Counted from the stretch's first letter, positions 11,632 through 22,511 are shown. The stretch: DNA of 64,000 bases from Bactericera cockerelli (GCA_024516035.1 CM044964.1:371278-435277), one strand, 5' to 3'. Made by a program: numbers and translations. Notes: a model not told the origin generated them from the sequence alone.

Positions 11632-11740
11632 TATTTCCGTGTCCATGACGGTTGTCACGGTGATGGAGGGATTGATGGGGTATCAACCCCCCTGGACGCC
11701 CAGAACCAATTTTCGGGGCTCCTTCCATGTCTTGTGTAGT
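11632..11740 (+). repeat. Dispersed SINE-like fragment
   Basis: TTCCGTGTCC ... GTCACGGTG ... CTGGACGCCCAGA ... TCCTTCCATGTC is repeated with changes at about 62238-62330, in the same orientation. It contains no coding capacity. Confidence 0.5.
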
Positions 11741-11786
11741 GTTGTTTAAAATACGACGAATTTTGTTTGAATTGGATGTCTAATAA

Positions 11787-14019
11787 TATTTTTTTTTCAT
11801 TAAATATGCCCAACAGGTTGGGACTTCTTTATTTTCAATAATTATAAATAATACAAAAATCTGCTGGGAAGATGACATAAATCTAATCACGTGTCCAAAC
11901 ATCTTCCTTAATAATATTTATGTAAAGTTAAATGAAATATTTTTGAAAAATGTTCCCCTTTACAATGTAAGCAAGCGATCACAAAATTTCCCCGAGTGGT
12001 GGAGCGCAAATACAAGACACATTTTCAAAACAAAAGAAAAATTGCGCAAAACGCAAAACAAAACACAGCAACAATCTGAACACTATAAATATTTACGAAA
12101 AGAAATTAAAAAAGAGATTAAGTCCAACTATCAATCCTACATCCAGAAGTTATCCACTGAATTCAAACATAACAGTAAAAGTTTCTGGAAATACGTAAAA
12201 AAGGAAAGATCTAAGGGTAAATCGACAAACATAATCTTTAAGGGGCAGCAGTTGAACTCTCAAAAAGAGATTGTTGACTCCTTTGCAGATCACTTCATTA
12301 CCTCATACAAACCATGCTCTGTGGACTTAGATAAAATCTGTTCGCTGAACGATCTCTCTACCAGTATAGAGATACCTTTGTTCACAGAGCAACAGGTCTT
12401 GGATGAAGCTATGAATATAAACCCAAATAAGCCCGCGGGAAGGGATGGAATACCCCCCAAAATAGTGCGAGAATGCGCTCCATCACTCGCCAAACCTCTT
12501 ACTTATTTATTTAATTTAAGTTTGCAATCAAATGTGTTTCCTGATCGACTTAAAGATACAATAATAACACCTGTACCAAAAAATGAATCTGGCTGTGTTG
12601 AGGACCACAGACCAATAGCTAACCTCAATTCTTTTGCCAAACTATATGAGGCACTATTATACAAATCTATAGCAGGTCAAGTTTTTTCTAAGGTTAGAAA
12701 TATTCAGCATGGCTTTGTGGAAGGACGTTCGACAGTTACAAATCTCACTGAATTTTCAGAATATGTATGTGCAACCTTACAGGAAGGCTATCAAACGGAT
12801 GTCCTTCTCACAGATGTCATGAAGGGATTTGATCAAATCTCACATGAATCAATCATAAAAAAATTATACAGCATAGGATTTAAGTCAGCAAAATTATTTG
12901 TCTCATACCTCACCAATAGGAACCTTCAGGTAAAATATATGGACATTACATCAGAACCATTTATCCCAACATCAGGCATTGCTCAAGGCTCAAAATTAAG
13001 TAGCTTACTATTCATTTTAACCTACGATGAAGTGTGCAAAGATATTAGCCCTGAATCAAAAATACTCCTCTACGCAGATGATCTCAAAATCTTTAGAAAA
13101 ATAACAAACATAAATGACTGCCAAAAATTGCAGGAAGATCTCAAAATAGTTAGACAAAAACTTCACTTGATTGGGCTAAATTTCCATCCATCCAAATCAA
13201 AACAAATCACTATCACAAGAAAAAAAGTCAATATAAACTATAACTACAAAATGGGAGACATCTGTATAGAAAAAGTAAATTCTCATAAAGATTTGGGTAT
13301 TATAATTGACAGTGAACATAAATTTAACGAACATCGTGCAAACATGCTAAAACGAGCTTATAGAAAACTTGGCCTCATTATTCGATTCGGAAAACACGTT
13401 AAGGATATTGATGTTTTAAGAACGCTTTTTTTATCACTAGTGAGATCTACTGTGGAGTATGGATCAATATTATGGGATCCAAACTCGAAATTAGAATCAA
13501 AAACAATTGAAAAAATTCAGTCCACATTTGTTAGATACCTATTTAAAAAAGAAAACGGGTTTTATCCAAAATACCCGGAAGCTATTTCCTACAACACCCT
13601 TCTAGAAATGCTTGATATTAATTCTCTTGAATTAAGACGTAAAGTAGACCTAGTGATGTTAATTTATAATCTTGTAAACAATAATATTACATGTCTAGAA
13701 CTCAAAGAAAAAATAGTGGAAAAAACACCAAACCCCATTTTAAGAAATACAAATATTGAAACCTTCACAGTCCCTCATCCTAGACTTACTAAACTTCATG
13801 AATCGCCACTGAACAGAGCAATGACTCTATGTAATGAAGTACACTTAAGCACAGACGACTTTTTACTGTCTAAGGAAGCTTTTAAAGCAAATGTAAGACA
13901 ATTAGTTTTTAGTTCGCTATAGTTTTAAGTTCTTAATTAGTTATTTAATTTTAATGTGAACATTGGTATTGTTGTTTCAATTTATAGTTATAAGAATTAT
14001 TTTTGAAACAATGTTATGT

Positions 14020-14055
<36 letters not shown>
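11787..14055 (+). mobile_element. 5'-truncated non-LTR retrotransposon with poly(A) tail
   Basis: The RT frame below is followed by about 100 bp of AT-rich 3' UTR and 32 consecutive A at 14024-14055. No endonuclease domain or ORF1 precedes it, so the copy is 5' truncated. It lies in sense orientation in the intron directly upstream of the cyclase exon at 14179; only 123 bp separates the tail from the exon. I could not find a convincing target duplication. Confidence 0.8.
11811..13922 (+). CDS. Non-LTR retrotransposon reverse transcriptase (truncated)
   Basis: The frame is open upstream of the first listed start and reads WEDDINLITCPNIFLN just before the TTG at 11943, so the protein is truncated rather than starting there. 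It contains a basic helical linker, the RT fingers (NPNKPAGRDGIPPKIV, then DHRPIANLNSFAKLYE), the palm aspartate region (VLLTDVMKGFDQISHE), the GIAQGSKLSSLLF turn, the catalytic YADDLKIF box at about 13072, and a thumb region. The first catalytic block reads DVMKGFD where related RTs usually have D-x-x-K-A-F-D. There are no internal stops, suggesting a young insertion. It is Jockey/CR1-like in general appearance; the clade is not certain. Confidence 0.85.
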   Translation, partial: QQVGTSLFSIIINNTKICWEDDINLITCPNIFLNNIYVKLNEIFLKNVPLYNVSKRSQNFPEWWSANTRHIFKTKEKLRKTQNKTQQQSEHYKYLRKEIKKEIKSNYQSYIQKLSTEFKHNSKSFWKYVKKERSKGKSTNIIFKGQQLNSQKEIVDSFADHFITSYKPCSVDLDKICSLNDLSTSIEIPLFTEQQVLDEAMNINPNKPAGRDGIPPKIVRECAPSLAKPLTYLFNLSLQSNVFPDRLKDTIITPVPKNESGCVEDHRPIANLNSFAKLYEALLYKSIAGQVFSKVRNIQHGFVEGRSTVTNLTEFSEYVCATLQEGYQTDVLLTDVMKGFDQISHESIIKKLYSIGFKSAKLFVSYLTNRNLQVKYMDITSEPFIPTSGIAQGSKLSSLLFILTYDEVCKDISPESKILLYADDLKIFRKITNINDCQKLQEDLKIVRQKLHLIGLNFHPSKSKQITITRKKVNINYNYKMGDICIEKVNSHKDLGIIIDSEHKFNEHRANMLKRAYRKLGLIIRFGKHVKDIDVLRTLFLSLVRSTVEYGSILWDPNSKLESKTIEKIQSTFVRYLFKKENGFYPKYPEAISYNTLLEMLDINSLELRRKVDLVMLIYNLVNNNITCLELKEKIVEKTPNPILRNTNIETFTVPHPRLTKLHESPLNRAMTLCNEVHLSTDDFLLSKEAFKANVRQLVFSSL

Positions 14056-14058
<3 letters not shown>

Positions 14059-14178
14059 ATAATACTTGTTCCTATAATATAAGATAATTATTTTTACCAA
14101 GTAAACTTATTTTTCTACCAAGCAATCTTATTATACAAAGTAAACTTATGTCTAATAATAATGATTGTTCTTTTCTAG

Positions 14179-14350
14179 GTGGAGACGATTGGTGATGCTT
14201 ATATGGTGGTCGGGGGGTTACCTGTTCGAATCCCGGACCATGCAGACCAAATAGCCACCATGGCACTGGACTTGCTCCACCACAGTGGGCGGTTTAAGAT
14301 CCGGCATCTCCCCTACACGCCGCTACGCTTGAGGATTGGGCTGCATACAG
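14179..14350 (+). CDS. Gyc76C: Receptor guanylyl cyclase, catalytic-domain exon a (Gyc76C-like)
   Basis: This exon lies between a TTTTCTAG acceptor and a CAG|GTGAGT donor, enters in phase 0 and leaves in phase 1. It encodes [17 protein letters not shown] through [10 protein letters not shown], the middle of a class III nucleotidyl cyclase domain. The Glu in VETIGDAY is the residue that reads guanine in guanylyl cyclases. The enzyme makes cGMP from GTP on the cytoplasmic side of a single-pass membrane receptor. The exon with the metal-binding aspartates, and the extracellular, transmembrane and kinase-homology regions, lie left of the window. The sequence [17 protein letters not shown] and the later tail fit Gyc76C better than retinal or natriuretic receptors; this rests on family knowledge, not an alignment. 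Confidence 0.92.
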
Positions 14351-14355
14351 GTGAG

Positions 14356-14400
14356 TTGGGTGGAAGAGATTGCCACAGGCAATAACCCCGCCCTTTAGGT
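14356..14400 (+). repeat. SINE-tail-like fragment abutting the splice donor
   Basis: GGTGGAAGAGATTGCCACAG then GCAATAACCCCGCCCTTTAG follows the cyclase donor within about five bases. Its reverse complement recurs at about 15590-15640 and 24190-24240. It is followed by long T runs to about 14560. The insertion point is essentially the 5' splice site, but GTGAGT is retained. Confidence 0.6.
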
Positions 14401-14530
14401 AGGACATTATTGTTATTTTTTTTTTCTTTTTTACTTATTTATTTTGTCATTTGTTTGTTTTTTTTTTTTTTTTTCTTCTTCTTTCTTTTCTTAATTTTAT
14501 ACTGTTGCCTGTTTGTCCTCCTAATAAAGC

Positions 14531-14561
<31 letters not shown>

Positions 14562-14873
14562 AAGGTGGGTGGCTCACTTTTTTTATATAATTGCTTTCTA
14601 ATGTCGAAAGTAGTGTTGGAGATGGATATTTCATCCTCTATCCACTGAAAACAACAAATGGCTAAGAAAAAGATAACAGGTTTGTTCTTTGGACAAAAAA
14701 AAACAAAAGCACACCAATGACCACATTAAACTTATTTAATCTGGGTTTTGCCGGAAATAGCCAGTATCACAAGAGCTTGAATTGGGTTTGATTTACCAAA
14801 TCCTAACCATAGCGTGTAGATTTAAGAAGTGTGGAAATCACCCCCCGCCGGCTAACTCACTCTGCCACGGTGA

Positions 14874-15041
<168 letters not shown>

Positions 15042-15172
15042 TAAAATGTACTTAGATATCATAGGAATTAAAATACAGGCCAGCGCAAACAACCTACCAC
15101 AGCAGAGTTAAAGGGCCTAACAGGAAAAAAAATACAGCAAATGTTCTGTTTGAAAATCTTGTGACAATAACA

Positions 15173-15466
15173 GCGCGCGATTAGCGCAGTGATTAAGCAC
15201 TCGCTTGCCATGCGGAAGGTCCCGGATTCAATCTCCCGTGCGGACACAAAATTGTATTCTTAAGTTGGTTACAGTTGTTTGTAAGGGATACCTTCTGGTG
15301 TGCTCGTGTTGACCCAGCACCTAATTGGGAAGTATTGTGTCACTTCTCGCCCATCAGAGGGGAGGCATACTACGGGATGGGCAGGCTACAACACAGACCA
15401 CAAGCGTCTACAGTAGCTCCTGTTTCATGGCTACGAAATAAAAAACACTATTATTATTATTATTAA
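15173..15466 (+). mobile_element. tRNA-derived SINE, family S1
   Basis: The head reads GCGCGATTAGCGCAGTG, then a GGATTCAATCTCCCG B-box-like segment, as in a tRNA-derived SINE. The body includes CCTTCTGGTGTGCTCGTGTT and a CTACTGTAGCTCCTG-like 3' part. The tail is an ATT microsatellite. The same sequence is present on the minus strand at 60402-60662. It lies in a cyclase intron. Confidence 0.82.
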
Positions 15467-15645
15467 ACACTTTATTAGATATAAAGGGACATTATGCAAC
15501 TACAAATAATTATTCTAACAATGAGAAAAATGGAAGAAAATATACACAATAAAAATGAAAAAGAATAGAAAATATATATATAAACATATGTCCTAATTGA
15601 AAGGCGGGGTTATTGCCTATGGCAAACTCTTGCACCCAACACTCA
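15467..15645. repeat. AT-rich SINE tail, family S5
   Basis: The order ACTTTATTAGATATAAAGGG, an A-rich stretch, CATATGTCCTAATTG and GGCGGGGTTATTGCC recurs in pieces at 14356-14400, 17400-17560, 24065-24245 and 52312-52380. It looks like a widespread non-coding retroposon. Confidence 0.6.
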
Positions 15646-15654
15646 TTTTTTTTC

Positions 15655-16265
15655 TTTTGAATAATAATATGAGGGCCAAATCATAAAACAGGATTAGATT
15701 TAACCTAAGTGGACACCATCCCTTAGTATTGGTATAAGTAGAGCTGTCGGCTACGAAAGCTCTTTGTCACTGCGACCTTAAATAGATCTCTTGTGACACC
15801 ATCCCTTAACTCGGGCTATGAAACATTTCTTGACGAGACTCTGACCTGATTTTGAAATAATAAATTGAGGGCCAAATCATAAAACAGAATTAGATTTAAT
15901 CTAAGTGGACACTAACTCGGGCTATGAAACATTTCTTGGCGAGACTCTGACCTGATTTTGAAATAATAAATTGAGGGCCAAATCATAAAACAGGATTAGA
16001 TTGAATCTAAGTGGACACTATCCCGTAACTTCTCACTTTTCTTTTTATACTGATTAAAATAGAGAGGTTAGTTGATGGCATGGATATTCAGAACTATTAC
16101 CTGCTGATGAGAGCAAATAAGCTCGAAACAGCTGTCCAGGTATGTTCTGATATTTATGTACATCTAATACAACTTCTCACTTTTCTTTTTATACTGATTT
16201 TATAGTGATATACTAAACCCGGGCTATGAAACATTTCTTGACGAGACGACTCTGACCTGATTTCA
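15655..16265. repeat. Intronic tandem repeat of MITE-like modules
   Basis: GAGGGCCAAATCATAAAACA and GGACACTAACTCGGGC with TTCTTGGCGAGACTCTGACC form units of about 100 bp repeated near 15660, 15860 and 15962. A separate module, AAATAAGCTCGAAACAGCTG with CCAGGTATGTTCTGATATT, lies at about 16075-16170 and recurs in tandem at 36488-36720. The final GAAACATTTCTTGACGAGAC segment ends about 26 bp before the acceptor of the next exon. Confidence 0.65.
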
Positions 16266-16291
16266 AAAAAGCGTTTGACTCTAATTTCCAG

Positions 16292-16469
16292 GGGCCTCCT
16301 GGAGAATCCACCTCTCGGCGGAGACCAAGGAGAAGCTGGACCTGGTGGGCGACTACCAGCTGGAGTACAGGGGCGAGACAGAGCTCAAGGGAAAGGGGAA
16401 GATGCCCACCTACTGGCTATTGGGCAAGACGGGGTTCCACAAGGAGCTGCCCGTGCCTCCTCCTATTGG
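16292..16469 (+). CDS. Gyc76C: Receptor guanylyl cyclase, C-terminal catalytic exon c
   Basis: A 178-bp exon between an ATTTCCAG acceptor and a GG|GTAAGA donor, phase 1 in and phase 2 out. It encodes ASWRIHLSAETKEKLD, the family-typical KGKGKMPTYWLLGK ending of the cyclase domain, and then GFHKELPVPPPIG, which matches the linker after the Gyc76C cyclase domain. Codon use is strongly GC-rich compared with its intronic surroundings. Confidence 0.92.
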
Positions 16470-16596
16470 GTAAGACTAAGGGCGGAAATAATAGACGTTT
16501 TTCTAATACCTCTGTGGCGCTAAGTCACGGATTGCGCACTGTGTAAGATAGGGAAAACCGACACTTACCAACGACTTAAGTTATTGATGCTGTCTA

Positions 16597-16721
16597 TTAA
16601 CACTTAGACGACCGGCATGGTTTTTCGTAAGTTCTCCCATGGGACCGGCGATGTTTAGGCTAATCACAGGCGTAGTACATGCGTGTACCACCGGTGGTAC
16701 ACCCGGTCGTCTTCGTGTTAA
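16597..16721. mobile_element. 125-bp piggyBac-like MITE with TTAA ends
   Basis: TTAA at 16597-16600 and 16718-16721 flank CACTTAGACGACCGG on the left and its near reverse complement CCGGTCGTCTTCGTG on the right. TTAA target sites are diagnostic of piggyBac-type transposition. The interior carries a perfect 20-nt palindrome, GTGTACCACCGGTGGTACAC, at 16683-16702. There is no coding capacity, so it would need a transposase in trans. Confidence 0.75.
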
Positions 16722-17390
16722 TTCCGCCCTAAGAGCCGAATTATGAAACAGGATTAGTTAATCTTAGTGGATAACTTAACAGTCACCTTGACAATAATGG
16801 TAGAGGTCATATCTAAACCGGGCTTTGTAGCTGTATATTATTACTTCTGTGGTGTAAAGGAGCTGTGGTCAGCCTATAAGTTTCATAATATACGGACCTA
16901 AAGGACTTCATATTGTGAATCAGGACTGCCTCGAAGTCGAAGGGACACATCTCGAATTATTGAGATTGAATAAAATTCATTTTTATTCAATTAATTTCAT
17001 TGGATCAACGAACAAAAAAAATCCAAAAAATTAGAAGAATGGTGGGATACTTGAGAACATGACTGTTGGATTAAGCATTGTAAGAGCGACGAGCATGTGT
17101 GTACGAGGGACGAGAAGAAGATACAGAAGTGGAGAGTCTTTGTTAGGAGAGTCTTTCTTAGGATAGGAGAGTAATAGAGAGAGAGAGTTTATTTATATAA
17201 ATATATAAAAAAATATGTAATTCATTCAGGTAAACATCCTTGCACTTAATAGTTCAGCGGACTTCAGCGAAAAAAATTGACTAAGATTTCCTTTTGTTTT
17301 TCTTTATATTTTGAATTAATTTTTAATTTAATAAATTTAACTCTATTTTCATGCTTCCGTTAGTGACAGTCATGGGTAAGATAGCAACTA
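16722..17390. other. Intron, no gene seen
   Basis: It starts with another GAATTATGAAACAGGATTAG module, the same MITE terminus as at 15670 and 20813, then AT-rich sequence and a short GAGA tract near 17180. I see no exon or RNA gene. Confidence 0.6.
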
Positions 17391-17399
17391 TGATGTAAT

Positions 17400-17765
17400 T
17401 ATTATAGTGTAAGAACAACACTGAAAATAGGGAATAAAATCTTTTATTTCTATTCAATTCTTATTATATTGAAAAAATGGAAAAAAGAAGTTAAAATGAG
17501 AAAAAGGCATGCCCTAACTAAAGGGTAGAATCATTCATCATAGGGTGGCGTCATCGTGAACGATGGTAGCCAGACAGTGGAGGAATGACTCGACACTTCT
17601 ACCACTGTCTAATAATTTCCAAGGGCCACCAGAACCAAGCCAATGCTGGTCTACTCCCTGTTTATAGTCCCCCAGCCAGACTGCTGGTCTACTCCCTGTT
17701 TATAGTCCCCCAGCCAGACCAGAATCATTTGCTGTAGCAATTTCTTCCGCCCAACCCTATTGTTA
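17400..17765. repeat. Composite retroposon with two 38-bp VNTR units
   Basis: An S5-like A-rich tail leads to GGCGTCATCGTGAACGATGG and GACAGTGGAGGAATGACTC, then two copies of CTGGTCTACTCCCTGTTTAT with AGTCCCCCAGCCAGAC. The same elements occur in inverse orientation at 31803-32240, where the 38-bp unit is expanded to about eight copies. Confidence 0.7.
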
Positions 17766-18115
17766 TATGGAAATGTAGGTAATCATCTATCTCGCTTCTT
17801 TCAAAGTGCCTAAATTGTTTGTGAAAAGCAATTTTATCTTCATATATTTAGTGGTATGTTTCACCATGGAAGTTGAATTCTTTTTTCTAAATATTGTTTC
17901 AATTTTTTTCATTTTATTTTATAATGTTATTTGTATTGTACATAAATATGTCTTTATATTTCAAATAAAGTGTTCATGATAATAAATATAATAATAATAA
18001 TAGATCATAATAATTGACTATTATTTTTATTATCTGTCCTGGTTGCAGGGTTTTCAATGAAACCCTTTCAATTAACACTGCGACCTAATTAGATCTATTG
18101 TGACCCGTTCATTCT

Positions 18116-18357
18116 ATTCGGTTTTAACGTCCTGATTTGAGATTGATGGTCAGGACGGGAGTTTTTCCCTCCATTCGCCGGGAATCGTACCAGCTACCCA
18201 CATTAACCTCACCCAGCGTGGGTAGGGCCGGAATTGCCAGCCTCACGTGTTTGGAGGGGACAGAATTTTCTTCGAAAAGTCTGCCCCAACCGGGAGTCGA
18301 ACTCGAGACCTCTGGACTATGGGCAGTAGTCATAACCGTTACGCCACGAAGGCTGGC
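18116..18357. mobile_element. SINE-like repeat, family S3, next to a splice acceptor
   Basis: GGTTTTAACGTCCTGATTTG, CCATTCGCCGGGAATCGTAC, GGGTAGGGCCGGAATTGCC and CATAACCGTTACGCCACG match 62338-62580 throughout in the same orientation. The right part reads as an antisense tRNA-like head (GGGAGTCGAACTCGAGACC). It ends 33 bp before the cyclase tail exon and opens an artificial reading frame into that exon. Confidence 0.75.
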
Positions 18358-18390
18358 AATAATTGACTGTGTATTTTCTCTTCTTCACAG

Positions 18391-20224
18391 GCTGGACGAA
18401 AGTCTCATCCTCTACGGACGCACAGGGCCTTCCCTCTCCCCGTCCATCCCTCATCAGCTCCTCCCCACATCCACTCATCCCTGCCGCAGTCCCTCCGGCT
18501 CCTTCTCCAGCGACCACCTTCCCCACCGGAGTCCCAGAATCTCAACAACGCCAAGGAGACAACTGTCCCAAAAGAGCAGCTCCAACTGCAAAATCCTCAG
18601 TCAAATTCTGAGTTTGGACTCGACAATAGACGAGTCGAACCCACGACCAGCGAGCTCGAAGAAGTACAAGTACATGAAGCAGAACACGTTTGACTCCTGT
18701 TTCTATATTGACATGCGGGATGGCGGTATTGAACCTTCCGCTGAACTTGGGGATGGGTTTCATTTGAGTCCAAATGATGACGGGGCGAACGGGAAAGTTA
18801 ATGTTTGCGAAAAAGACAAAGGTGACAAGAGAGATACAGAAAAATTCGAACGAGTGTCTTGTGAAGTACCGGGAGCAGTTGGTGTATTTGAAACGGTAGG
18901 AGAAAAAATTGACGAAAGAGTTGAAAATAATGGAAGACACATGAGTGAGAAGGTGGTAGCTATTTGTGAAGTGGATAAAGGAAGACCACAGACAAGAACC
19001 AATGAACATGACAATCAGAACAGCTCAATTTGTGAAAATTTCAGTACAAATCCAAATATAACCATTAATAATGTAGATAGCAATGCCCTTGATTCTGAAC
19101 ATACAGACAGGGCTAAAAGTCCATGTGGCAAAGAATCTAGTCCTTTCAGAGATGAAATAAATGGGATGAATAGACCTGGAAACATTTTTATCTCTGATAA
19201 AAGCTACTCAACAATAGAGGAGTCAAGTGAAGAAGATAGAACTAGTGCGAATAACCAATTAAGTAAATTTAATGAAGTTAATACCTTGACTGACAAGACC
19301 AAAGCCAACAAGGATTGTTCCATTTGTAAAAATAGTTATATAATTAGTCATATATCTAATAATAGTAGTCCAGTTTTTAGTGATAATAGTCATATCTGTG
19401 GTGATACCTCTAGCAATTCTTCCAGTAATTTTCCAAACTTTAATTTGTGTGATATTTCTGAAAATAGTTCTAATAATATTTCTTGCAATAACAATTTTTC
19501 TGATAGTCGTAACAATGTTTATATCAGCAAATGTACAGCCGTTGTGAACAGCAGTCCAAAGAATATGTCCTCTAGAAATAGTTTCAGTGGTTCTACCAAT
19601 ACTAGTCCTAACAATATACCTCTCTATGTATTTAACAATTCTAGCAATATGAAGAATACCAAAAGTTCTAGTTTTAACAATGACTCTGACAATGTTTCCT
19701 CGCACAGTAGTCCTAGTAACGGCAAAGCATGCGCGACTGTTCACAAGACTTCCAATATTCCCATCTCTGCTAACACATCAAACAGTACCTTCAGCAATAT
19801 CTCCTCCAACACTCTGAGCGTGAACAATCTCAAGAGATTCAACAAATGCAAAAGCATTGACACGAGCATTGACGAAATCAAATATGACCTAGTGGGCGTG
19901 TCTTTCCTAAACCCGACTGGTTCAAGTAGTCGAAGTAACACGAACATCAGCACCATTTGCAACGTGACGGGGGGCGGGGTGACCTCCACGACTAATGGGA
20001 AGAGGAAGTTCAGCATTGGGACGGGCAATGCTGCCTCGGGCGTGAATGACGGATGCCCATTGGCGGATCTGAGCAAACCGTACAATTTGTACCGGTGTTT
20101 GAACCAGGGGAACAAGTATTTGAAGCGGCAGTACAGTGTTGACAAACCGACCGTGACTGAGGCAGTCAGCAAGGCAGAGAGTGAGAATAAGAGTGTGGTG
20201 AAAATTCAGATCCATAGGGAATAG
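18391..20224 (+). CDS. Gyc76C: Receptor guanylyl cyclase, terminal exon with long Ser/Asn-rich tail
   Basis: The exon follows a TTCTTCACAG acceptor, enters in phase 2 (GG|G) and stays open for about 610 codons to a TAG at 20222. It starts GLDESLILYGRTGPS, in keeping with Gyc76C after the PPPIG linker. A conserved-looking piece KYMKQNTFDSCFYIDMRDG follows. The bulk is Asn/Ser-rich low complexity (about residues 270-540). Near the end DLSKPYNLYRCL and KYLKRQYSVD recall segments of the long Drosophila Gyc76C tail. The last residues KIQIHRE do not form a class I PDZ ligand. The tail is probably a disordered regulatory and scaffold-binding region. The frame upstream of 18391 is only a SINE. Internal donors giving a longer isoform cannot be excluded. 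Confidence 0.88.
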
Positions 20225-20748
20225 GTGTAATAACTGTAATACCCAAGGGAATAGGTTATGCACCAACATTTTCTTTCTAAAAGGGGAAAAAAAAGAACTG
20301 AAGAACGTCATGTCAAAGTTGATTTTCTATTACCTGTTCTGATGATGGGGTAATTTTACAATTTCAATCAAATGAAGCAGATTTAAAGTGAGCCAGTGGA
20401 GATAGCACGTTGAATACACAAATTCTCAAACGATCACTCAAATTAGGCAACATTCAACATGATCAGGATATGGTTGGTGAAACTTCTAGTTTCAAATCCA
20501 TACATGGTCGAGTCATCATAGGAATACAAGTTCTGCAGACTATTTTTGGCCTAACTGAGGTTGGGTGAGGATACATTGAGTATCTGGATTTTTTCACCAA
20601 ATAAAGGTTCGACACTTAACAATTTTTTTTAATTTTTTTTAACAAATTAGTTGAGAGAAACATTGGGCTTCAAGAAAACAAAGATTTGAATTTCAGAGAT
20701 ATAATTTACATTTCATGTATTTTATTTATTATGTTGTGTTATTTTTAA

Positions 20749-20754
20749 AATAAA
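20749..20754 (+). promoter_or_regulatory. Polyadenylation signal AATAAA
   Basis: AATAAA lies about 525 bp after the cyclase stop in AT-rich sequence, a reasonable 3' end for the transcript. Cleavage position is not determinable. Confidence 0.55.
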
Positions 20755-20811
20755 GTCCTTAAGGTATATTCACCACACAAATTTACATTCCGAGCTAGAA
20801 GATATACGGCC

Positions 20812-20952
20812 GAATTATAAAACATGACTAGAGTTAGGATAAGCCAGTCTGTCCTTTAACTCGGCCTATAGTTTGCTCTGATTGGTTGAAATTCTGACTT
20901 GAAGGCGTGTCCAACTTTTAGCTTAAGTTTACCTGTTTCACAATGTTACCCA
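20812..20952. mobile_element. MITE with GGGCCRAATYAT-type ends
   Basis: It begins CGGCCGAATTATAAAACATG and ends CCTGTTTCACAATGTTACCC, which are rough inverted repeats. The core CTGATTGGTTGAAATTCTGA recurs as GTGATTGGTTGAAATTCC near 32310 and, inverted, as CCACCAATCGCAGCGC near 63047. Non-coding. Confidence 0.5.
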
Positions 20953-21847
20953 TAATGTTAGACTATTGTACCAAACCTATGTAAATAATTAGTTAGGCAG
21001 TAAAACTCACATTAAACATTTATTGAAAAGCAATTTTTTTATAGCCAATAGTACCTACCCTAGTATTTTTCTACTCAATTTTTACAAACTTAAAACTACT
21101 CCTGTGTTACACAATTTAAATTTTACGTATTTAAGCCTCTTTTGCATTGGTATTTTTCAACATGTATTATGTCATTCAATCTACGAAATTCATTCAAAAT
21201 TTTATGTGAAAATTTAAGCTATCCATCTAACTCAAGCTTAGAGCAGATTTAACTATGAGACAAAAGAATAAAAGTTGTTCAACAGAGCACTCAAATTTTC
21301 ACATTTATGCAAATCTAAAATAGTATTCAAAAACTTTTGAATTGGAACCTTCCCCAGATACTTTTTAACAAAGATAATTTTAGATTTTTAAAATACATAA
21401 ATATTATTAAATACTATTACCCATGAGACACTACTGACATTTTTCATCTCTCTCTCTCTAGTTACCAACATAGATATTCCTTTGATGTTGTTGTTTTATT
21501 TCTATAAAAAATTAAATGAACATTTTTTCACCCTGTACATGTAATCCTATTTTTTGCAAAAAAATCTACAAAATATCTCATTATGCATTCATTTTTATGT
21601 ATTGGGTACTTCTAATATTTTAGCCTCAAGAACAATATATTAGGTACATCTGTTAGATGGTACCTATTTTTCTAATGGGATAGCCGAACTAATCTGTCTC
21701 CTGATTAGTTTAGCTATTTAGTTTAGTTTAGCTATCTCATGAAAAAAAGTTCTTAAAAACTACTAGGTAAGTTTAATCTTTAGATTTAGAGTTATCTCGT
21801 CTCATACAAATAGACCATCAGTCTCCTGAATACACTAGATGGTGAAA
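20953..21847. other. AT-rich intergenic DNA, no gene seen
   Basis: Sequence between the cyclase 3' end and the next tandem repeat. Only short chance ORFs are present. Confidence 0.6.
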
Positions 21848-22220
21848 TATACCTTACCCAAAAATATCTTTATTAAGAAATAAAAATAAAAAAATCTCCT
21901 TACCCAAAAAATATACCTTACCCAAAAATATCTTTATTAAGAAATAAAAAATAAAAAAATCTCCAAAGATTTCATTAGACCAGGGAACCCAAAATGGAGT
22001 TGACATTCCTTCTTCGATACCTTACCCAAAAATATTTTTATTAAGAAATAAAAACAAAAAAAAATCTAAAGATTTCATTAGACCAGGGAACCCAAAATGG
22101 AGTTGACATTCCCTCTTCGATACCTTACCCAAAAATATTTATATTAAGAAATAAAAACAAAAATATCTCTAAAGATTTCATTAGACCAGGGAACCCAAAA
22201 TGGAGTTGACATTCCCTCAT
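21848..22220. repeat. Tandem repeat, about 110-bp units, four copies
   Basis: Each unit contains ATACCTTACCCAAAAATAT, TTATTAAGAAATAAAAA and, in three copies, TTTCATTAGACCAGGGAACC followed by CAAAATGGAGTTGACATTCC. The first copy is incomplete. Confidence 0.8.
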
Positions 22221-22329
22221 CGAATGTTGTTGTTATTGTTTCACCCAGCTTGGCCTCTGCTGGGTAGAGTGCAGAATGTTGGTACCCCGCCGAACTTAAC
22301 TGGGCCCAAACCCCACTGAGACCTGTGGA

Positions 22330-22485
22330 GTTTGGGCCTAGGAAGGAAAAGAATGGCTTAAAGAGCTTGGCAAGGCTTTAATTGAAATAACCGGTGATCC
22401 AAGAGCAAAAATATTCTTCAAATCAAAGGATCACGCTCGCCATACAGCGCAGCAATGCTGCTAATATCTTGGGAACTAGACGAGA
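22330..22485 (+). pseudogene. 3' fragment of a LINE protein
   Basis: The frame reads EWLKELGKALIEITGDPRAK then KDHARHTAQQC, resembling the C-terminal segment (E-L-G-R-x-L-x-x-x-T-G-D-x-R, then an I-Q-R-G-N-like part) of many insect LINE polyproteins. It is degenerate and followed by an AT-rich tail. Confidence 0.5.
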
Positions 22486-22511
22486 TTTATTTTATTTTTA
22501 TTGATACATAC

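Noticed and set aside
14024..14055. Poly(A) run as the end of a host gene
   Set aside because: It directly follows the LINE RT frame and 3' UTR and is best read as the LINE tail.
18137..18390. Extension of the terminal cyclase exon upstream to 18137
   Set aside because: This part is an S3 SINE copy also found at 62338-62580; the acceptor at 18389-18390 and the phase fit the cyclase.
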